A DNA stretch of 64,000 bases from positions 2,792,501 through 2,856,500 of the forward strand of contig NC_087105.1 of the NCBI RefSeq assembly GCF_963855985.1. Direction: 5' to 3'. The stretch is from Ostrinia nubilalis (lineage: Eukaryota; Arthropoda; Insecta; Lepidoptera; Crambidae). Numbering within the stretch: the stretch's first letter is position 1; the number at the start of each line of letters is the position of its first letter. Of the stretch, positions 1-19,775 are shown piece by piece. The notes under the pieces are model-generated. The model was given only the letters and a program-made list of their open reading frames with translations, ran no database searches and was not told where the DNA came from. The position numbers and the translations under genes were made by a program.

Positions 1-966
1 CAACCCCTTGGGATATTTCACGTTTAATAGCCGGTGCAGGCGACTGGGAATCTTGAGTGGGTAACAGCGCTGGTGTTGCTAGAATTAGTTTCTAACTTGG
101 CTGAAAAAGTTTGCTTTGATATTTCGACTTTAAAATAGTTCCTGGTATGGTGGTAATTCCTGTAATGGTTCCCTGGTGGTACGAGTTAGTTTGTCCATAA
201 TTATCTTGTATAATTATGATGTACGTAATTTCCGAAACGCGTACAAGATTTTTCTTTCTTCTCACTATTATTGCTTTAATTAATTTTCTAGATAGGTAGG
301 TACCGCAGACAAACAGGTTTATATCACTGAATCATTTCCATGTAATTTAATATACAGATATGTAGTTTGAGACTCAGACAAAATATGAGTTAATTTAAAA
401 ACTGTTTTAGGAAACTGACGTGAGCAAAAGCTAGTGAGAATTTTATTGCTTAATTCTTTGGATTTTGAAGTCCATTTTAAAGTAAATATCTAGCGAATCA
501 CAAAAAAAAAATTCTACAAGCTTTCTCTGCTGTCGGTACATCCCACCCAGCCGAGCAGAATGCAAAAAGCGGTGCGAGCGAGAGGCATTATCTCAAATGA
601 AGACATTATCCGGCGCGCGCGCATCCTACGTGCGCCTTTGATTTGTGCAAGCAGCCTGGGAAACTGGCGGTGATTGGGAACCAGTAAAGATTAGGGTTTA
701 GTTTTATCTGGAAAGTTAAAATGGTATTGTCTGATTGGTATACAAGCATAGTTATCAATGCTTCTGTATATTCCTACTTTATAGTAGGAGCACAGAACAG
801 CCAAACCTAATTTAGGTAAATATTATAATCATAGTTAACACCAAAGTTTGATATTATGTTTATTATTGTGTCTATGGACTGTCTCTATATTTAAACCTTA
901 ATTGTGTGCTTGGCGTGAAAACCTCATAAACAAACCACGTTTATTTCACGTTTTAATTTATAGTAG
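1..966. other. Intergenic, one GC-rich patch
   Basis: No gene seen. The stretch 540-670 is GC- and CpG-rich (GGCGCGCGCGC near 612) inside AT-rich DNA and might be a promoter or untranslated exon of a gene lying to the left; nothing in it can be translated convincingly. Confidence 0.4.
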
Positions 967-1148
967 ACTAGCGGCCGCGACTTCGTACGCCTGGATCCCG
1001 TTTTACCCCCTTAGGGGTTAAATTTTGCATAATCCTGTCTTAGTGAGCACCAACGTTCTAAAAGGAACCCCGATGCAAAATTTGAAACTCCTAGCACTTG
1101 TAGTTTCTGAGATTTCGTGATGATTGAGTCAGTCAATCAGTGACCTTT
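967..1148 (-). repeat. Interspersed repeat with GCGGCCGCGACTTCGTACGC end
   Basis: The reverse complement matches 60935-61110: the 'GACTGACT' block, the 'TTTGGCA' block and a 'CCCTAAGGGGGTAAAACGGG' block. Related pieces are at 39428-39545 and 43090-43190. Confidence 0.6.
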
Positions 1149-1411
1149 CGCTCTTTCATTGGGTAAAGATGACCTATCATGGAGATTTGTTTCTCTTATT
1201 CGGCACATAAAATATCTTTTATTTTCAGAGATGCATTATAAAATTAAAAACTTCAAAAACAAAAGACAAACCACAGATAACGGATATGAAAGTGGAGAGT
1301 CCCAAAAGCGGCAAATAACTTCTGGCCTTTACGACAAACGTCGGCAAGTGTGCACTATAAATGTGCTATAAACTACAAGCGACTGCACTGGGGCTTACAG
1401 CACATTTATCT

Positions 1412-1555
1412 AAACACTGGGGCTTATGTAGCCGTAATAAGAGCTGGTTTTCAATAAAAATGCATAGTCTGAATTGCTGACGACTGTATTTTTGTACAGA
1501 CCAGCACTTCAAGCTAAACACTGAGGCTTATGAAGCCGTAATATGAGCTAGTTTG
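1412..1555. repeat. Two-copy tandem duplication, period 103 bp
   Basis: TAAACACTGGGGCTTATGTA at 1412 recurs with few changes at 1515, each followed by a matching 20-bp stretch. The material between copies is not duplicated in full. Confidence 0.6.
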
Positions 1556-1908
1556 ACAAAAGTATGGTGTGATGTTGTTGTACTTGCTGCAGTTTATATC
1601 GTCTTGCATTATGGACTGACAGACGAACTTTCAGATGGTGCATTGATGGTTAAGAGGAAATGGATGAATCCATAAATTGCACAAAGTTTAAGATTAAATT
1701 CACATCTTAACAAACAATAATGTTTTTTTGGGATTTCAACATTGACCCCTAGTAAAAGTTGTTGTATTTTGAGCTCTAGAATCAACACTGAAAAGAAAAT
1801 GAGGAACTTATAAGAGAATAAACTATTCGTTGCAAAACTATTATCATCAAAGAGGTAAAATAGAGCATAAAACAACTGAGTAATTAAAATATTAACATTT
1901 ACGCCATT

Positions 1909-2021
1909 CATCATCATCATCATTTAAGCCATAAGACGTCCACTAAATTCGTCCATAGACCTCCCCCAATGATTTCCATAATGAACGATTGGTGGCCGCA
2001 TACAGCGCCTTCCTTTACGCC
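1909..2021 (+). repeat. ATC-repeat / 'CCATAGGACGTCCACT' interspersed repeat, degenerate
   Basis: A short (ATC)n run is followed by a decayed copy of the block seen intact at 7798-7987. The Met-rich frame on the opposite strand is only the read-through of (ATG)n. Confidence 0.65.
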
Positions 2022-2737
2022 AATAATAAGGAATGTTTCATTTCATTCAAGCCGCGGGCATTAGCTAGTGTAGCTCGTATACAAAAATTCATAACATTCT
2101 TTACAGCTGGTAAGAGCTTAAAAAAATAACAATTTTCATGTTTCACAGTGGAGTAAACACCATTACTCGTCCACAAACAATTTTAAAACAAACACTGGAA
2201 CGATTCATACAAACAAAGCGATCGTAAATAAAGTATTAACCCCACATAATAACGGCGCAAAAAGTCCATTGAGTGTGCAATTTTTTATTCGCACGGAAAC
2301 CACAATTGGAAAATGTATAGAAGATTCTCCCCTTTGACCGTCAGAACTCTGGCTTGACTGGATAAGTATTTCATATCCATAAAACAATAACATTCAATAT
2401 TAGCTCACACAATTTTTTGAACTAACTGTATTATAAGGTAACTAGTAGTAAAAGTACACAAAGGACGTGTTAAAACGTTTTTTAATTGAAAAAAAAAATA
2501 CGGCAGCGCAGGGTTAACTGACCGATATCATCTGAGATTAAGTACATACCTAAATAGAAATAGGTCTTAATAACTGGGCTATATTGTTCGGGAAACACAT
2601 CCCTAGCAAGTTTGCAAGAAAAAAGATATAAGTTCAATGCATTGTGCGAGCAGAAAAAATGTAGAGCGAAAGTAACAAAGCCGTGGTTGAGGATTCTGAG
2701 TGTAGCTTGCTTCCATCTGTGATACCTGATCATAACT

Positions 2738-2910
2738 TTCATCATCATAATCTCAGTCATAGGACGCCTACTGTTGAACATAGGCCTCCCATAATGCTTT
2801 CCATGTTGCCCGGTTGGTAGCGGCCTTTCCAACTTGTGGGTTGACAATCCACGCTGCGTTCCGGTACGCGCCCTTCATTCCAGAACCTTGCTGCCCCATC
2901 GGCCGTCATA
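2738..2910 (+). repeat. ATC-repeat / 'CCATAGGACGTCCACT' interspersed repeat
   Basis: It keeps the ATAGGCCTCCC, CATGTTGCCCGGTTGGTAGC and CCACGCTGCG blocks but has an internal deletion compared with 7798-7987. Confidence 0.75.
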
Positions 2911-3948
2911 ACTTTTTTTATATATGACAAATATTTATTAATTGCGACCTTTCTGCATCGAGTTCAATTGTACCGAAACTATGGAGTCGCAAAAAATTCA
3001 CAATGAACGATTAAGTCGCGGCCTCGTTAACAGGAACAAAGTATCTGATAGACGCGGAGTGGAAATTGATGGAAGAGATACTTAAATATTTATACCAAAA
3101 ATGTCATTTTTAATAAAGAGACAACCAAATACCAACCAAACGAAAACCAGCATTGTGTTCTTTGTCACGATAAGCTACCATAAGCGTCTCAATGTTGACA
3201 TAGCTCAATCGGACCAACCAACAGTTTAGTGTGCGTTCCAAAACGTCCGTGCTTTTTGCAATTTCTTTCTAGGACTGCAGGTTGACTCTAGCTTGCTATG
3301 TCCTGGTTAATTTTACACGCGTTCACATAATTTTAACACTGAGTAATTTTACTAAATTACATGAGACATAATGCGTCTTTCCTGATGTCCTGTAACACAG
3401 GTATTTTTATACCTAACTCAGGCATCAGTCTCACACAAACTTGTGACTGAAACTTAATGTAATGTACATGTACTCTGTATTATAAGTTTGTGATGGGAAA
3501 AATAAACTATTTTTTTATTTTTTTCCGGTTAATCTCTCGGGGCTCTATAAAAACAAAATTCCTGTTATGTGTTACCATAGGGGTCACTTAAAAATTAGGG
3601 ATTGATGGTGAAAACGAGCATCACTCTCTTAGCTTTTGAACACGCACCAAAAAAGCACTCAGTTCTATTATTAGTTTGTACGTAAAGTAAAGGGGTAACA
3701 AATAGTCACAGATAACTTTATAGCATCTGATCTAGAACTAATAGATCTTCGGTTACTAATAGTTAACTCTAATGACGGCGCGTACGCCTCGTAAGTATAC
3801 TTCCAAGCAATAATGACTATATTAAGAACGTCTTTATGACGGCGTGCGAATAAGTGCCCCTTTATAGCTGAAGGTCATTAAAACAAGATAATTACTTTTA
3901 TCAGACTTATGATGAATACTATGAGGATGAGATATTGAGAACTAAATA
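2911..3948. other. Intergenic, mostly unassigned
   Basis: Apart from the truncated MITE at 3552-3632 I see only AT-rich, stop-dense sequence. Confidence 0.5.
3552..3632. mobile_element. Truncated MITE of the 'GCCCGTTTTCACCATC' family
   Basis: Only the right-hand part is left (GTGTTACCATAGGGGTCACT, then ATTAGGGATTGATGGTG), closely matching 23925-23975. Confidence 0.65.
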
Positions 3949-4467
3949 CACTCAACATCAAATAAACCGCACCTTCCGCGACGCGAACTTTAAAGATTTT
4001 CTTCTGACACAATCATGGTACCCCAACAATATTGGTGTTATTTTAAAGCCCAATAAATATCCTTAAAGAAAAATACATTTCATTTCTAAATAAATGATTA
4101 ACATGTACCATAAATGTGACTTGAAAATAGACCTCACTTTGGGCTCACCTCTGGGATCAATTAGACCAATTTTTATGGTTATAAAACCAAATAAAGATCT
4201 CACGTGTCCTCTTTAACAGATGGATAGCGATTAATTTCAACTTAAAAGTTTTATAGTCATAAAAAATGGCTATAGCGTAACTACCTATTTTTTGAAGAAG
4301 TGACTCTGGATCCTTGTAAAGACACATTTTTGGGGTAAAAACCTTTCCTTTAATGAAATGAAGTTTAAAACTAGGCTTTCAAATGGTACCAATGTTGGTG
4401 GGAAGTGGGGATGCATACGTTTGATAAGTGCTTGTCGCGGGAGGTGCGATTTATTTGATGCCGAGTG
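3949..4467. mobile_element. 519-bp TA-flanked inverted-repeat element, copy 1
   Basis: It starts CACTCAACATCAAATAAACC and ends with the near complement (GATTTATTTGATGCCGAGTG), flanked by TA on both sides. It shares its whole length with 19776-20296. Small frames in it are not genes. Tc1/mariner-like by target duplication only. Confidence 0.82.
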
Positions 4468-4909
4468 TATTTTTGTTACTGAAGTTTTGAGTGTTGAGTA
4501 CCTACACAACTTTATTTTTAAAGTTACCAGTGTAGAGTGAAATCCAAATTATTGTGGCAAAAATACAACTAACTACTAGATAAAAGTTTAAGAGACAGAT
4601 AAATAATTAGCACTTATTGTAAATTAAACATGAAACGAAAATAAAGAGATTAGACTTTGCTTGTGTGTAGTGTAACAGTGCTTAATGGACCGATGGCCTC
4701 AAGAAAGTTAGAAGGAAGAAAAGCTTGTTATAAACAAATCAGGGACTTTTGAGCTTGATATCTGATTATTACATTGCAAACTAGAGGTGACTATTTCTAA
4801 GAACTGCAAAAGCAATTTAGTATTTCTTAGATGACCGTTTCAAGCTCGTAAATTAACTGGATAAATCCCGACAGCATCTGATTTTGATAACATAATCAAG
4901 CTTTCCAAA

Positions 4910-5232
4910 TAGGGTTGCCAGGTGTCCGGCTTTAGGCGGACATGCTTGGCTTTTTACGGACTTTTTTCGGCCTGTCCGGCTATTGTTAGACTTTTTATGT
5001 GGCTGCCACGCTAGTCGAAAGTGGAGCCACCGAATAATATCGAGCACACATGCGCGTATCAGGATGTTCGGTCACTGATTCGAAGATAGATAGTTGATAG
5101 TACTCGTTCGTTCGTTTCAGCCGAAAGACGTGATAGTGCTCACTCTTGAGCTATGATACTAATTTTAGAGTAAAATGTCCGGCCAAATTAAGCACCGAGT
5201 TCGGCTTTTGTTTTTTCGACCTGGCAACCCTA
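4910..5232. mobile_element. hAT-like non-autonomous element
   Basis: The ends are TAGGGTTGCCAGGT and CGACCTGGCAACCCTA. The 8-bp flanks TTTCCAAA and CTTCCATA agree at 6 of 8 sites, as for a decayed hAT target duplication. No transposase is visible. Confidence 0.68.
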
Positions 5233-6012
5233 CTTCCATACTTGTGGCGATAAATCTTTAAAAACGCCGAAGGTATAATAACTAAAAACTAATAACACCT
5301 CTCACATCCCAACGGATTTGAAATACCTAGTCGTTATCCTCTAAAAATAGATAATTACTTCATCAGGCTTTATCCTTATAATATTCACTAGTTTTTGCAC
5401 GTGGCTTCGCTTGCATTATTATTATCGTGACATTGAAAAATGATTCATTGTCCAAATTTCTGTTACACAATAATTTTTGTGACGAAAAGGCCAAGTTGCA
5501 TAATATTGATTAAGTTTGTAAAATTGGGGCTTATAGACTTAGGGCTCTACATGAAATGAGATCTAATATATTTTTGATATTGCGAGCCTATAGTCAGGTG
5601 TTGGTAATATTTTACATGAAATATATTTGGTGGGAGACCAAAGTGACAATAAGAAATTTGATAAAAGTTGTATTAACTTAAATAGAACGTCTAGGGCCTT
5701 CAATAAAAGTAAAAAGAACACAAAAATGTTTTAAAGCATTCTAAAACACTTTTCCAAAAGCGCTATCTATGATTCAATCGCATTCAAACCAGAGTATAGA
5801 CTCTAAATCCGCTCAATTTCATTATATTACTTTGTTTTGAGCACGTATACTATTATGTGGTCTGCTATCTCTTTGTTCTAAAATGAACTGTATTACAAGG
5901 GAACAAGGACCCTCATTATTCTGTCGTGCTAAAATCCGCAGGCGTTTGGTTCAGCGTATACTTTGCAGTGATTATGCTTACACACATAGCATAGAAATAA
6001 CAGCCATCTCAC

Positions 6013-6228
6013 TTTTACATTAAGTTTGTCACCTGTCATCCGCTTTGCAATGGAGGGAAGTCGAACCTTAATTTTGAACTCCTCCTATGTTCTTCTGATT
6101 AATAAAATTTCGTTGCGGGTCCAATGACAGTTTAACTTTCCCTCGGGACAAAAGTTGACCTTCATTGGTGGCTACACAGGAGTTGCAGTGGTGGGAACGA
6201 GAGGTGGGAATAGTCCCGTTTTACATTA
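6013..6228 (+). mobile_element. Tail-less retroposon-like repeat, copy 1
   Basis: The unit from TCCGCTTTGCAATGGAGGGA to GGGAATAGTCCCG is flanked by TTTTACATTA at 6013-6022 and again at 6219-6228. It has a 30-bp internal deletion compared with copy 2. Confidence 0.62.
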
Positions 6229-6980
6229 GGTACTCACTTGGATAGCGAAGTGAAGCGCGAAGCGAATGGATACGGGTAACACAGAATCCTGCGTTCGTTG
6301 CGTCCAGGATGACCGATCGGTCATAGTCCACCAGTTGATGTCATTTGGCTGAAACTGAAAGGAACTGACTTAAGATGACATTATTAAGTTTCACATCGTA
6401 TAGAGACACCGCAGTACCACAGCTTTGGTGTGTATTTTGAGTTTTAAATCAAAGGGTAGAGGTAAATTTTCGAAAATCCTTTTAGACCATATCACTAAGA
6501 TTTAATTAACTATTTGCGTGCCTGAGCTATGTGTTGATTGATTAGTCAGAAACTGATCTCTGGAAGTCTTTACAGAAGATAAGAAAATCCAAGGTAAAAT
6601 TTACTACTATGAAGTCTACTTTCAGAGAACAGGCAAAGTCTATTCTGTTTGTATTAAGTAATCTGGCAATAAATATTTTTTAATATCATTATTTTACATG
6701 TGTCCTGGCCGTTCTCCCTTATCTTCCGTCGCATATGCACGTCTTATTTACTTAAGTGGGGGCCTTTTCCTTAAGGAAATTACTTTAATCTGAACTCGTC
6801 GTGAGACTGCGTTGACGCGATAACTGGCACTTAACTTGATATGCGTGCGTTTGTGTGTTGTGTTGTGTTTTATGTATTATTGTAATGGAATAGGGACTAT
6901 TTTGGGTGAATGGGACAAACAAACTTGTTAATAGGGATTTGGATGATGAGCGGGTAATATGACTATTAATTGGTGTTATG

Positions 6981-7122
6981 TTCACAAACGATGCTTACTT
7001 AAGTAAAGCAGCAAATCGAACGCACAGCGTTGAATAGAGCTCTGTGATTGGTTCGTGTGTCACCCTGCCCTGTGCGTCCACGCGCACTGTGAGACCTCAT
7101 AGTAATGTTTATGAATACGGGC
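6981..7122. mobile_element. MITE of about 142 bp, 'TTCACAAACGATGC' ends
   Basis: Imperfect inverted ends (TTCACAAACGATGC and AATGTTTATGAATACGGG) enclose AGCAAATCGAACGCACAGCG. Sister copies are at 37020-37160 and 56460-56597. Confidence 0.7.
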
Positions 7123-7797
7123 GTATAAATCTATCGTGAAAACTCAACAAACTAGAATCTGCTTAGTAATATTAACCATCAAATTATTCGTGATAATGAA
7201 CTTAATGTAGAGTACATTATAAAACATTAAAAAATACTCCTTTAATATTTATTTACTGATGGAGAAATCAGCAATTTTTCACTTCCACAATAAATTGATC
7301 ATAAACATGGGACTCAATCTTCTCCAATACGAGTATATCATGGACAATGAAACTTTTGTATGTTTTTCAACTCGATTATGTGCGGTGAAATAAAAAGCTG
7401 ATAACGTTAAAATATAGCCGAATGTTGCCGTACTGGTATTTAATTTAACAATGGTGTACAATACCCGTTAATCCGACTGTGACGGAGGTGATAGGAACCC
7501 TGTACCATGAGAAGGAAACGCGGGAGAGCGATATGAATGATATATTGACTTATCTTGGTACGGGGTATGAAAAATGATACTAAACTGTTAATGTGTAGAC
7601 GCTTGGAATTATTAATTTAATTCAATTATATTCTAAAAAGCATTAAAATCTGATTTGATATTATTTTGACTGATAAGATTCGTATCGAATATTGTGTGAT
7701 TTTAAAAGAGTCCCATGTAATATTATGACACATCGCGTCGTAGTTATTGAAAAAATATACACCAATAATAAAACTAAACACATTTTTTGTGAGGGGA

Positions 7798-7987
7798 TCA
7801 TCATCATCATCATTATTTCAGCCATAGGACGTCCACTGCTGAACATAGGCCTCCCCTAATGCTTTCTATGTTGATCGATTGGTACCGGCCTGTATCCAGC
7901 GCTTCCCTGCTACCTTTACGATGTCGTCGGTCCACCTTGTAGGTGGACGTCCCACGCTGCGTTTTCCGGTACGCGGCCTCCATTCAT
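7798..7987 (+). repeat. ATC-repeat / 'CCATAGGACGTCCACT' interspersed repeat, near full length
   Basis: (ATC)n is followed by GACGTCCACTGCTGAACA, a TCGTCGGTCCACCTTGT block and GCGTTTTCCGGTACGCGG. It serves as the reference copy for the others in this window. Confidence 0.8.
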
Positions 7988-8099
7988 GTGAGGGGATAGT
8001 TTGTTGATATATATTTACATTTAAGTTATACATTCATGTGTACACAATAAAGTTTGTCGAACGCAGTGATGCGTGAACGGGCATTACAAACATTGCATG

Positions 8100-8113
8100 A
8101 AAACTATGGCAAC
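8100..8113 (+). promoter_or_regulatory. Possible RFX X-box half-site
   Basis: The sequence AAAACTATGGCAAC ends in a perfect right half of the X-box consensus (ATGGCAAC), but the left half is poor. RFX factors drive many axonemal genes, so the place, about 280 bp before the start codon, fits; the match alone is weak. Confidence 0.22.
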
Positions 8114-8250
8114 AGTTTGTGTAGTCGATATTTGTATCAAATACTAAACAAAACAGTACGTACGGGACACTACAAAGTGATAGACTAAGCTGTTCTGTTG
8201 CTGATCCTTTACTAAAAATGGATCAATTACGATATACAGTAACCGCTTAG

Positions 8251-8258
8251 TGACGTCA
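8251..8258 (+). promoter_or_regulatory. CRE palindrome upstream of IQCA1/DRC11
   Basis: The 8-bp palindrome TGACGTCA lies 131 bp upstream of the start codon, in the region where the promoter or 5' UTR should be. CREB/ATF binding is inferred from the motif only; no transcription start is known. Confidence 0.35.
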
Positions 8259-8389
8259 CAAAGTCATGCATACAGTGTTATAAATTATGTTACAGTACGT
8301 GAAAGTTAAGTTTAAGAACTTTCAAATAAAAACATTGTGTAAAGTGTGAGTTAAAAAGATAAAAGTGTAGCAAACCAAAAGCCACCAAA

Positions 8390-15566
<7,177 letters not shown>

Positions 15567-15629
15567 ATTGACGCATTGTTTTTTAATTATTTTGATACAA
15601 TATATTAGTTAGATGAATTTGTTAGTTAA

Positions 15630-15848
15630 AATAAATAATATTCTTAAGTATAATGTGCCAAAAAGGCATTCAATATACATAGTAATTAAAATATTTAGAG
15701 ATTGTAATTTGCAGAAATGACGATGAATTTATTGAATTTTGTTCTTTCATTGCTGGTTCGTAAGACAGAATTAACTTTAAGTTGTAGGTATTTTTAAAAT
15801 ACTCGTAGGTTAGAATCGTGAATATTTTTGAGAATTTATATCAATAAA
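15630..15848 (+). terminator. Polyadenylation signals of IQCA1/DRC11
   Basis: AATAAA occurs at 15630-15635, 64 nt after the stop codon, and again at 15843-15848. Either could end the mRNA; the sequence gives no way to choose. Confidence 0.6.
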
Positions 15849-16172
15849 GAATTTTCCACTAACGTGTGTGTAATTCCCAAATTTATTACAGTTTTGATTT
15901 AAAAACTGCAACATTTTTTTATACTTTTTAAAGCAAGAGCAATATTTTATTTACTCGACCTGAAAATGAAAATCCGTTTTCTATTACAAAATTTATAACA
16001 CCGATAAAATGAAGTGTTAAAAATCCTTCCCCTGAAACTCAAGTAGGTACTTAGCGAACTGAATCTCAAAGCGGACTCAAGGCGCGACTTGCACCTGTCT
16101 GTTCTCACGAATATTGTAAGGGTGCGATCACATTTGCAGGCGTGAGCGATCGCGATTTTAAAGGTTCTTCCC

Positions 16173-16415
16173 TTACTCCCTCCGTTGGGATCCGTCCGCT
16201 TTGCAATGGAGGGAAGTCGAACCTTAATTTCGAACTCCTCCTATGTTCTTCTGATTAATTTCGTTGCGGGTCCAATGACAGTTTAACTTTCCCCCGGGAC
16301 AAACTTGACCTTCATTGGTTGGGTTTTTGTGGCGGTCAAGCTGTAGATCCTGGCTACACAGGAGTTGCAGTGGTGGGAACGAGAGGTGGGAATAGTCCCG
16401 TTACTCCCTCCGTTG
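16173..16415 (+). mobile_element. Tail-less retroposon-like repeat, copy 2 (longest)
   Basis: Flanked by a perfect 15-bp duplication TTACTCCCTCCGTTG (16173-16187 and 16401-16415). The 3' end is GGGAATAGTCCCG with no A-rich or short-repeat tail. A 72-codon frame runs through it but resembles nothing I know. Confidence 0.7.
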
Positions 16416-17913
16416 CCATTGGTTGGATAATGGCTGAATGCCCGATTCAGCGGTTATCCAAAGAGCTTTCACTGGGAACAGAGATACAACTGCTCCAAGG
16501 AAGTAAAACATGCGCAAAAAATGGAGACAGATTGTGAGATTTATCAAAACTAGACTAAACTAGACCAAAATCCAAAGGGCACCAAAGATACTCTAATAAA
16601 GCTTGACAACTGGAGTAAGACTTCTTGGAGTTTTTATTTTTCATGTTTGTTTGACGTTATTTATCTCTACGGTTATCTAAGGCTAAACTACAAAGCAGAG
16701 CTACAAATACATTTTCATTTAATTCTATTGCGCATAGAAAAACGATTTAGAGCCCGCTTTCGCTTATGAATCTAATCGAATCTTAAGCTAGGGGAAAATT
16801 AAAGCCAATATCCGATTGAAAAATCGTGTTTGAAGAATTTGACATCGGTTCGTGAAAGGGTTGGTACCCTTCAAGATTGGGGTATTACAGAGTTTCGAAT
16901 GTACCTAAGTACTTAGACGGTAAGAAGATTGTAGGGAATTTGCTGAGAAACTGTTTTAATACAGTTTAAAACTTTCATAGTGATAAGACTAAGTATGAAA
17001 ACTTTGAAAATTATCTCAGGATTTCTGTGCATCTTATTTGGATGATAAGTATTAAAATGTGCTTGAGTATTTATTAACTTATAAATAAATATTCGAGATA
17101 AATAGAGCCCGACAAACTTGGTTGGAAAGTCGTGGTATTGCTGCGTTTATAAAAACTCGTTTACAGAAATATTTTTTAATTCATAGCTAGTTTATTCCAA
17201 ATAATTTGAAGAGAAATCAATAATTTTAATACGATTGAATATTATTATAGCAAATCCCTACAAAACTACACAGCTGGTTATAAATAAAACAGAGAAAAAG
17301 GGTAAACTTAGAAATGTAACTAATATGTGCCAAAAACCTCACTAAAACACTATCACTATCACCATTTTCATTTGATAACTCAAAAAGCCCAAATAAAACC
17401 AACAGTCCACAGTCGGCTCTGTAACTGAAACACGATGTTTAAAAGCCAATGTTTTAGTTCCATTAGCTGAGTACAATTCCTTTGCGTCGCTACCAATAAA
17501 GGAGTTCGAAAGAAAAACCTGCCGCATGAACAGAAAAACAAATCACTTTGGAAGTAGTTAGGCGAGGACAGCCAGTTCAATTTGATTTGATAAATAGTTT
17601 AGTCAGATGCCAAAGTATGAAGCTTTGAGATTGGAAGAATTTGGGCCCATGAGGTTGAGAACAACAACGCAACAGGGCTTGGGTTAATGAACAAGCATTG
17701 ATAATAATTATTAATTATTTTGTTACATTGGTTTGGGTGTTTTTTGTAAAAAATGAAAGAAAATGTCTACTCTATGTATGACGAATGTAAAAAAATACTT
17801 TTTAAACCTTATTATGCTTTGTTTAGGCGACTCGCGACGTCGTATAAATGTTTAGTCCAGGATATATTATTTTGTAATTCAGAAGAAAACATCAATTTAT
17901 TTCGTCTTGTCTT
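16416..17913. other. Intergenic, nothing recognised
   Basis: AT-rich, many stops in all frames; the open frames of 60-70 codons near 17342-17580 overlap each other on one strand and look random. Confidence 0.5.
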
Positions 17914-18020
17914 AGGCTGAGTTTTTAGAATAGAACTTAGAATTTTGACCATAACTATAACGATAATCGGTGCTTTTATTATGGAGTTTGACAGACTCTT
18001 GACGTTTGCTAAAGTTACAG
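17914..18020. mobile_element. Degenerate PIF/Harbinger-like MITE of the 'GGCTGAGTTGCACC' family
   Basis: It keeps the GGCTGAGTTTTTAG left end, CGATAATCGG and TGGAGTTTGACAGAC blocks; the right end is eroded. Confidence 0.5.
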
Positions 18021-18385
18021 GAACGTATTTACTAACCGGTACGTACTGTTCTATTTGAGCTACACGTTGGATAAAAACGGCTAACACTGTTTTTCACCCT
18101 CACAAAGGGCCTTTGCAAACGCTTAAATATACTAACAAAGTAAGAAAAACTGGAAATCTGCGTTAGTGAGCTGCTGAGTGTAACCTTTGTGAGAAAACTG
18201 AGTTTTATACTTGCACCCTTTTGCCGACAGCACTTTGTGCTCGTTCGTTTGATCGGGTCGCGTATTCAGTTTTTATGGAATATTTTGTATGGACATGCTG
18301 TTATGGAGTCTGTAATGCCTTCGCCGATGGAATAGAAATACTTTTTTGAGTGATTTGTAAAAACTAAACGCATGTTTGACATAGC

Positions 18386-18493
18386 TGAAAACGGTCCAAT
18401 CAACTTTGACCGAAACAACGATAACCGGTGTTTTTTGTATGGAGTTTGACAGATTTTTGACGTTTGATTAAAGTAAGATGGTGAAACCCAGCC
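18386..18493. mobile_element. PIF/Harbinger-like MITE of the 'GGCTGAGTTGCACC' family
   Basis: The right end GATGGTGAAACCCAGCC followed by TTAA is well kept; the left end is poor. It sits 23 bp before another copy. Confidence 0.6.
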
Positions 18494-18516
18494 TTAAAGT
18501 GCAATGAAACTACTAA

Positions 18517-18595
18517 GGCTAAGTTGCACCACCTTATTTTAACTGTAACAATAACATTAACCGGTGGTATGGAGTTAGACAGATTTTAGTCAGCC
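18517..18595. mobile_element. PIF/Harbinger-like MITE, internally deleted
   Basis: GGCTAAGTTGCACCACCTTA to GTCAGCC, preceded by TAA and followed by TTA. Confidence 0.62.
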
Positions 18596-18838
18596 TTAGT
18601 ATAAAATAGTTGACACTGTTGCCAATTACAGTGGAATAAGCAAGGAAGGTCTTTGTTCGTAAACACGCTTTATGTTGTTCCGATTACCTAATACTTTCAA
18701 TGTATGCAGGAGCAGGTACTTAATATGTTAGTGCTAATAGATTACAATAATTTTGCAAAAAAAACTGGTTAATCTCTCAAACAGAGGTCGAACTGACCAT
18801 GCAACATAGCATAGGTTTCTTGATATATCTCTATGTAT

Positions 18839-19068
18839 ATCCATACTAATATTATAAATGCGAAAGTAACTCTGTCTGTCTGTCTTGCTTTCACGCCTAA
18901 ACCACTGAACCGATTTTGATGAAATTTGGCATAGAGCTAGTTTGAGTCCCGGAATAGGACATAGGATAGTTTTTATCCCAGTTTTTGAAACAGGGACGCG
19001 CGCGATAAAGATTTTCCGTGACAGACAAAATTCCACGCGGGCGAAGCCGAGGGCGGAAAGCTACCTAG
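18839..19068 (+). repeat. 'AATATTATAAATGCGAAAG' interspersed repeat
   Basis: Complete-looking copy: AATATTATAAATGCGAAAG, CTGTCTGTCTGTC, ACCACTGAACCGATTTTGAT, TGAGTCCCGG, ACAGGGACGCGCGCG and a GCGGGCGAAGCCG end. Frames through it are not genes. Confidence 0.78.
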
Positions 19069-19218
19069 TTCTCTATATTCCAGTTATCGGTCTATGTTAT
19101 TGGGCTTCATTTGTTTAAAATACTTCCAATTCCTATCTGAAAAGTAGGCTATATAACAACTACCTAACAAGCTACAATGTTAACTATGACATGTTGTTAA
19201 TGTTGTACCTACGCTATA

Positions 19219-19481
19219 CAGGGTGTTAGGTAAATGGGTATATGAGCCGATACTAGCCCATGTTAACATGGGCATATAAATGGTATGGTGAAGTCAGAAA
19301 TTTGATATTGTAATTTTATTTGTTTAATTTTCATATAAAATACATTTTATAAAATCCGATTTGTATGAAAATTAAAATAATTAAAATGAAGATATCCATT
19401 TTCTGATTTCACCATACCATTTATATGACCATGTTAACATGGGCTAGTGTCGGCTGATATACCCATATACCTAACACCCTG
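19219..19481. mobile_element. Tc1/mariner-like MITE, 263 bp, copy 1
   Basis: CAGGGTGTTAGGTAAATGGG and its near complement are flanked by TATA. The arms are about 90 bp and include the inner palindrome CCATGTTAACATGG. Confidence 0.85.
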
Positions 19482-19775
19482 TATAAAATCGTAAACATCC
19501 CAACACATCGCCATTATCAAATTAACGCTAACTAATCAAACATGAAACACTGCAATTGTTCACAAAATGCGTCGGCATGAATATCCGACGTCAATTCGCC
19601 AATTGGAATATAACGAAGTGGCTGCACTCCTGCTAATGACGTGTGATTAGATATCAAAGAAATCTAAAGCTTAAATCAATCAACTATTAGAGAATAAGTG
19701 AGAATTTTAACCAGCTCTTGGCATTGTCTCGACATTTTTCATATCTATGTCTATTGTATCTGGTCGGCACAAATA

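Larger units (their letters stand above)
5233..8099. other. Intergenic upstream of DRC11
   Basis: It holds the tail-less retroposon copy, one MITE and one ATC-repeat listed separately. The rest shows no exons, no RNA gene and no other repeat I can define. Confidence 0.5.

Noticed and set aside
967..975. GCGGCCGC (NotI site) here and near 39433, as possible vector or linker
   Set aside because: Both are part of the same native interspersed repeat family with matching flanks.
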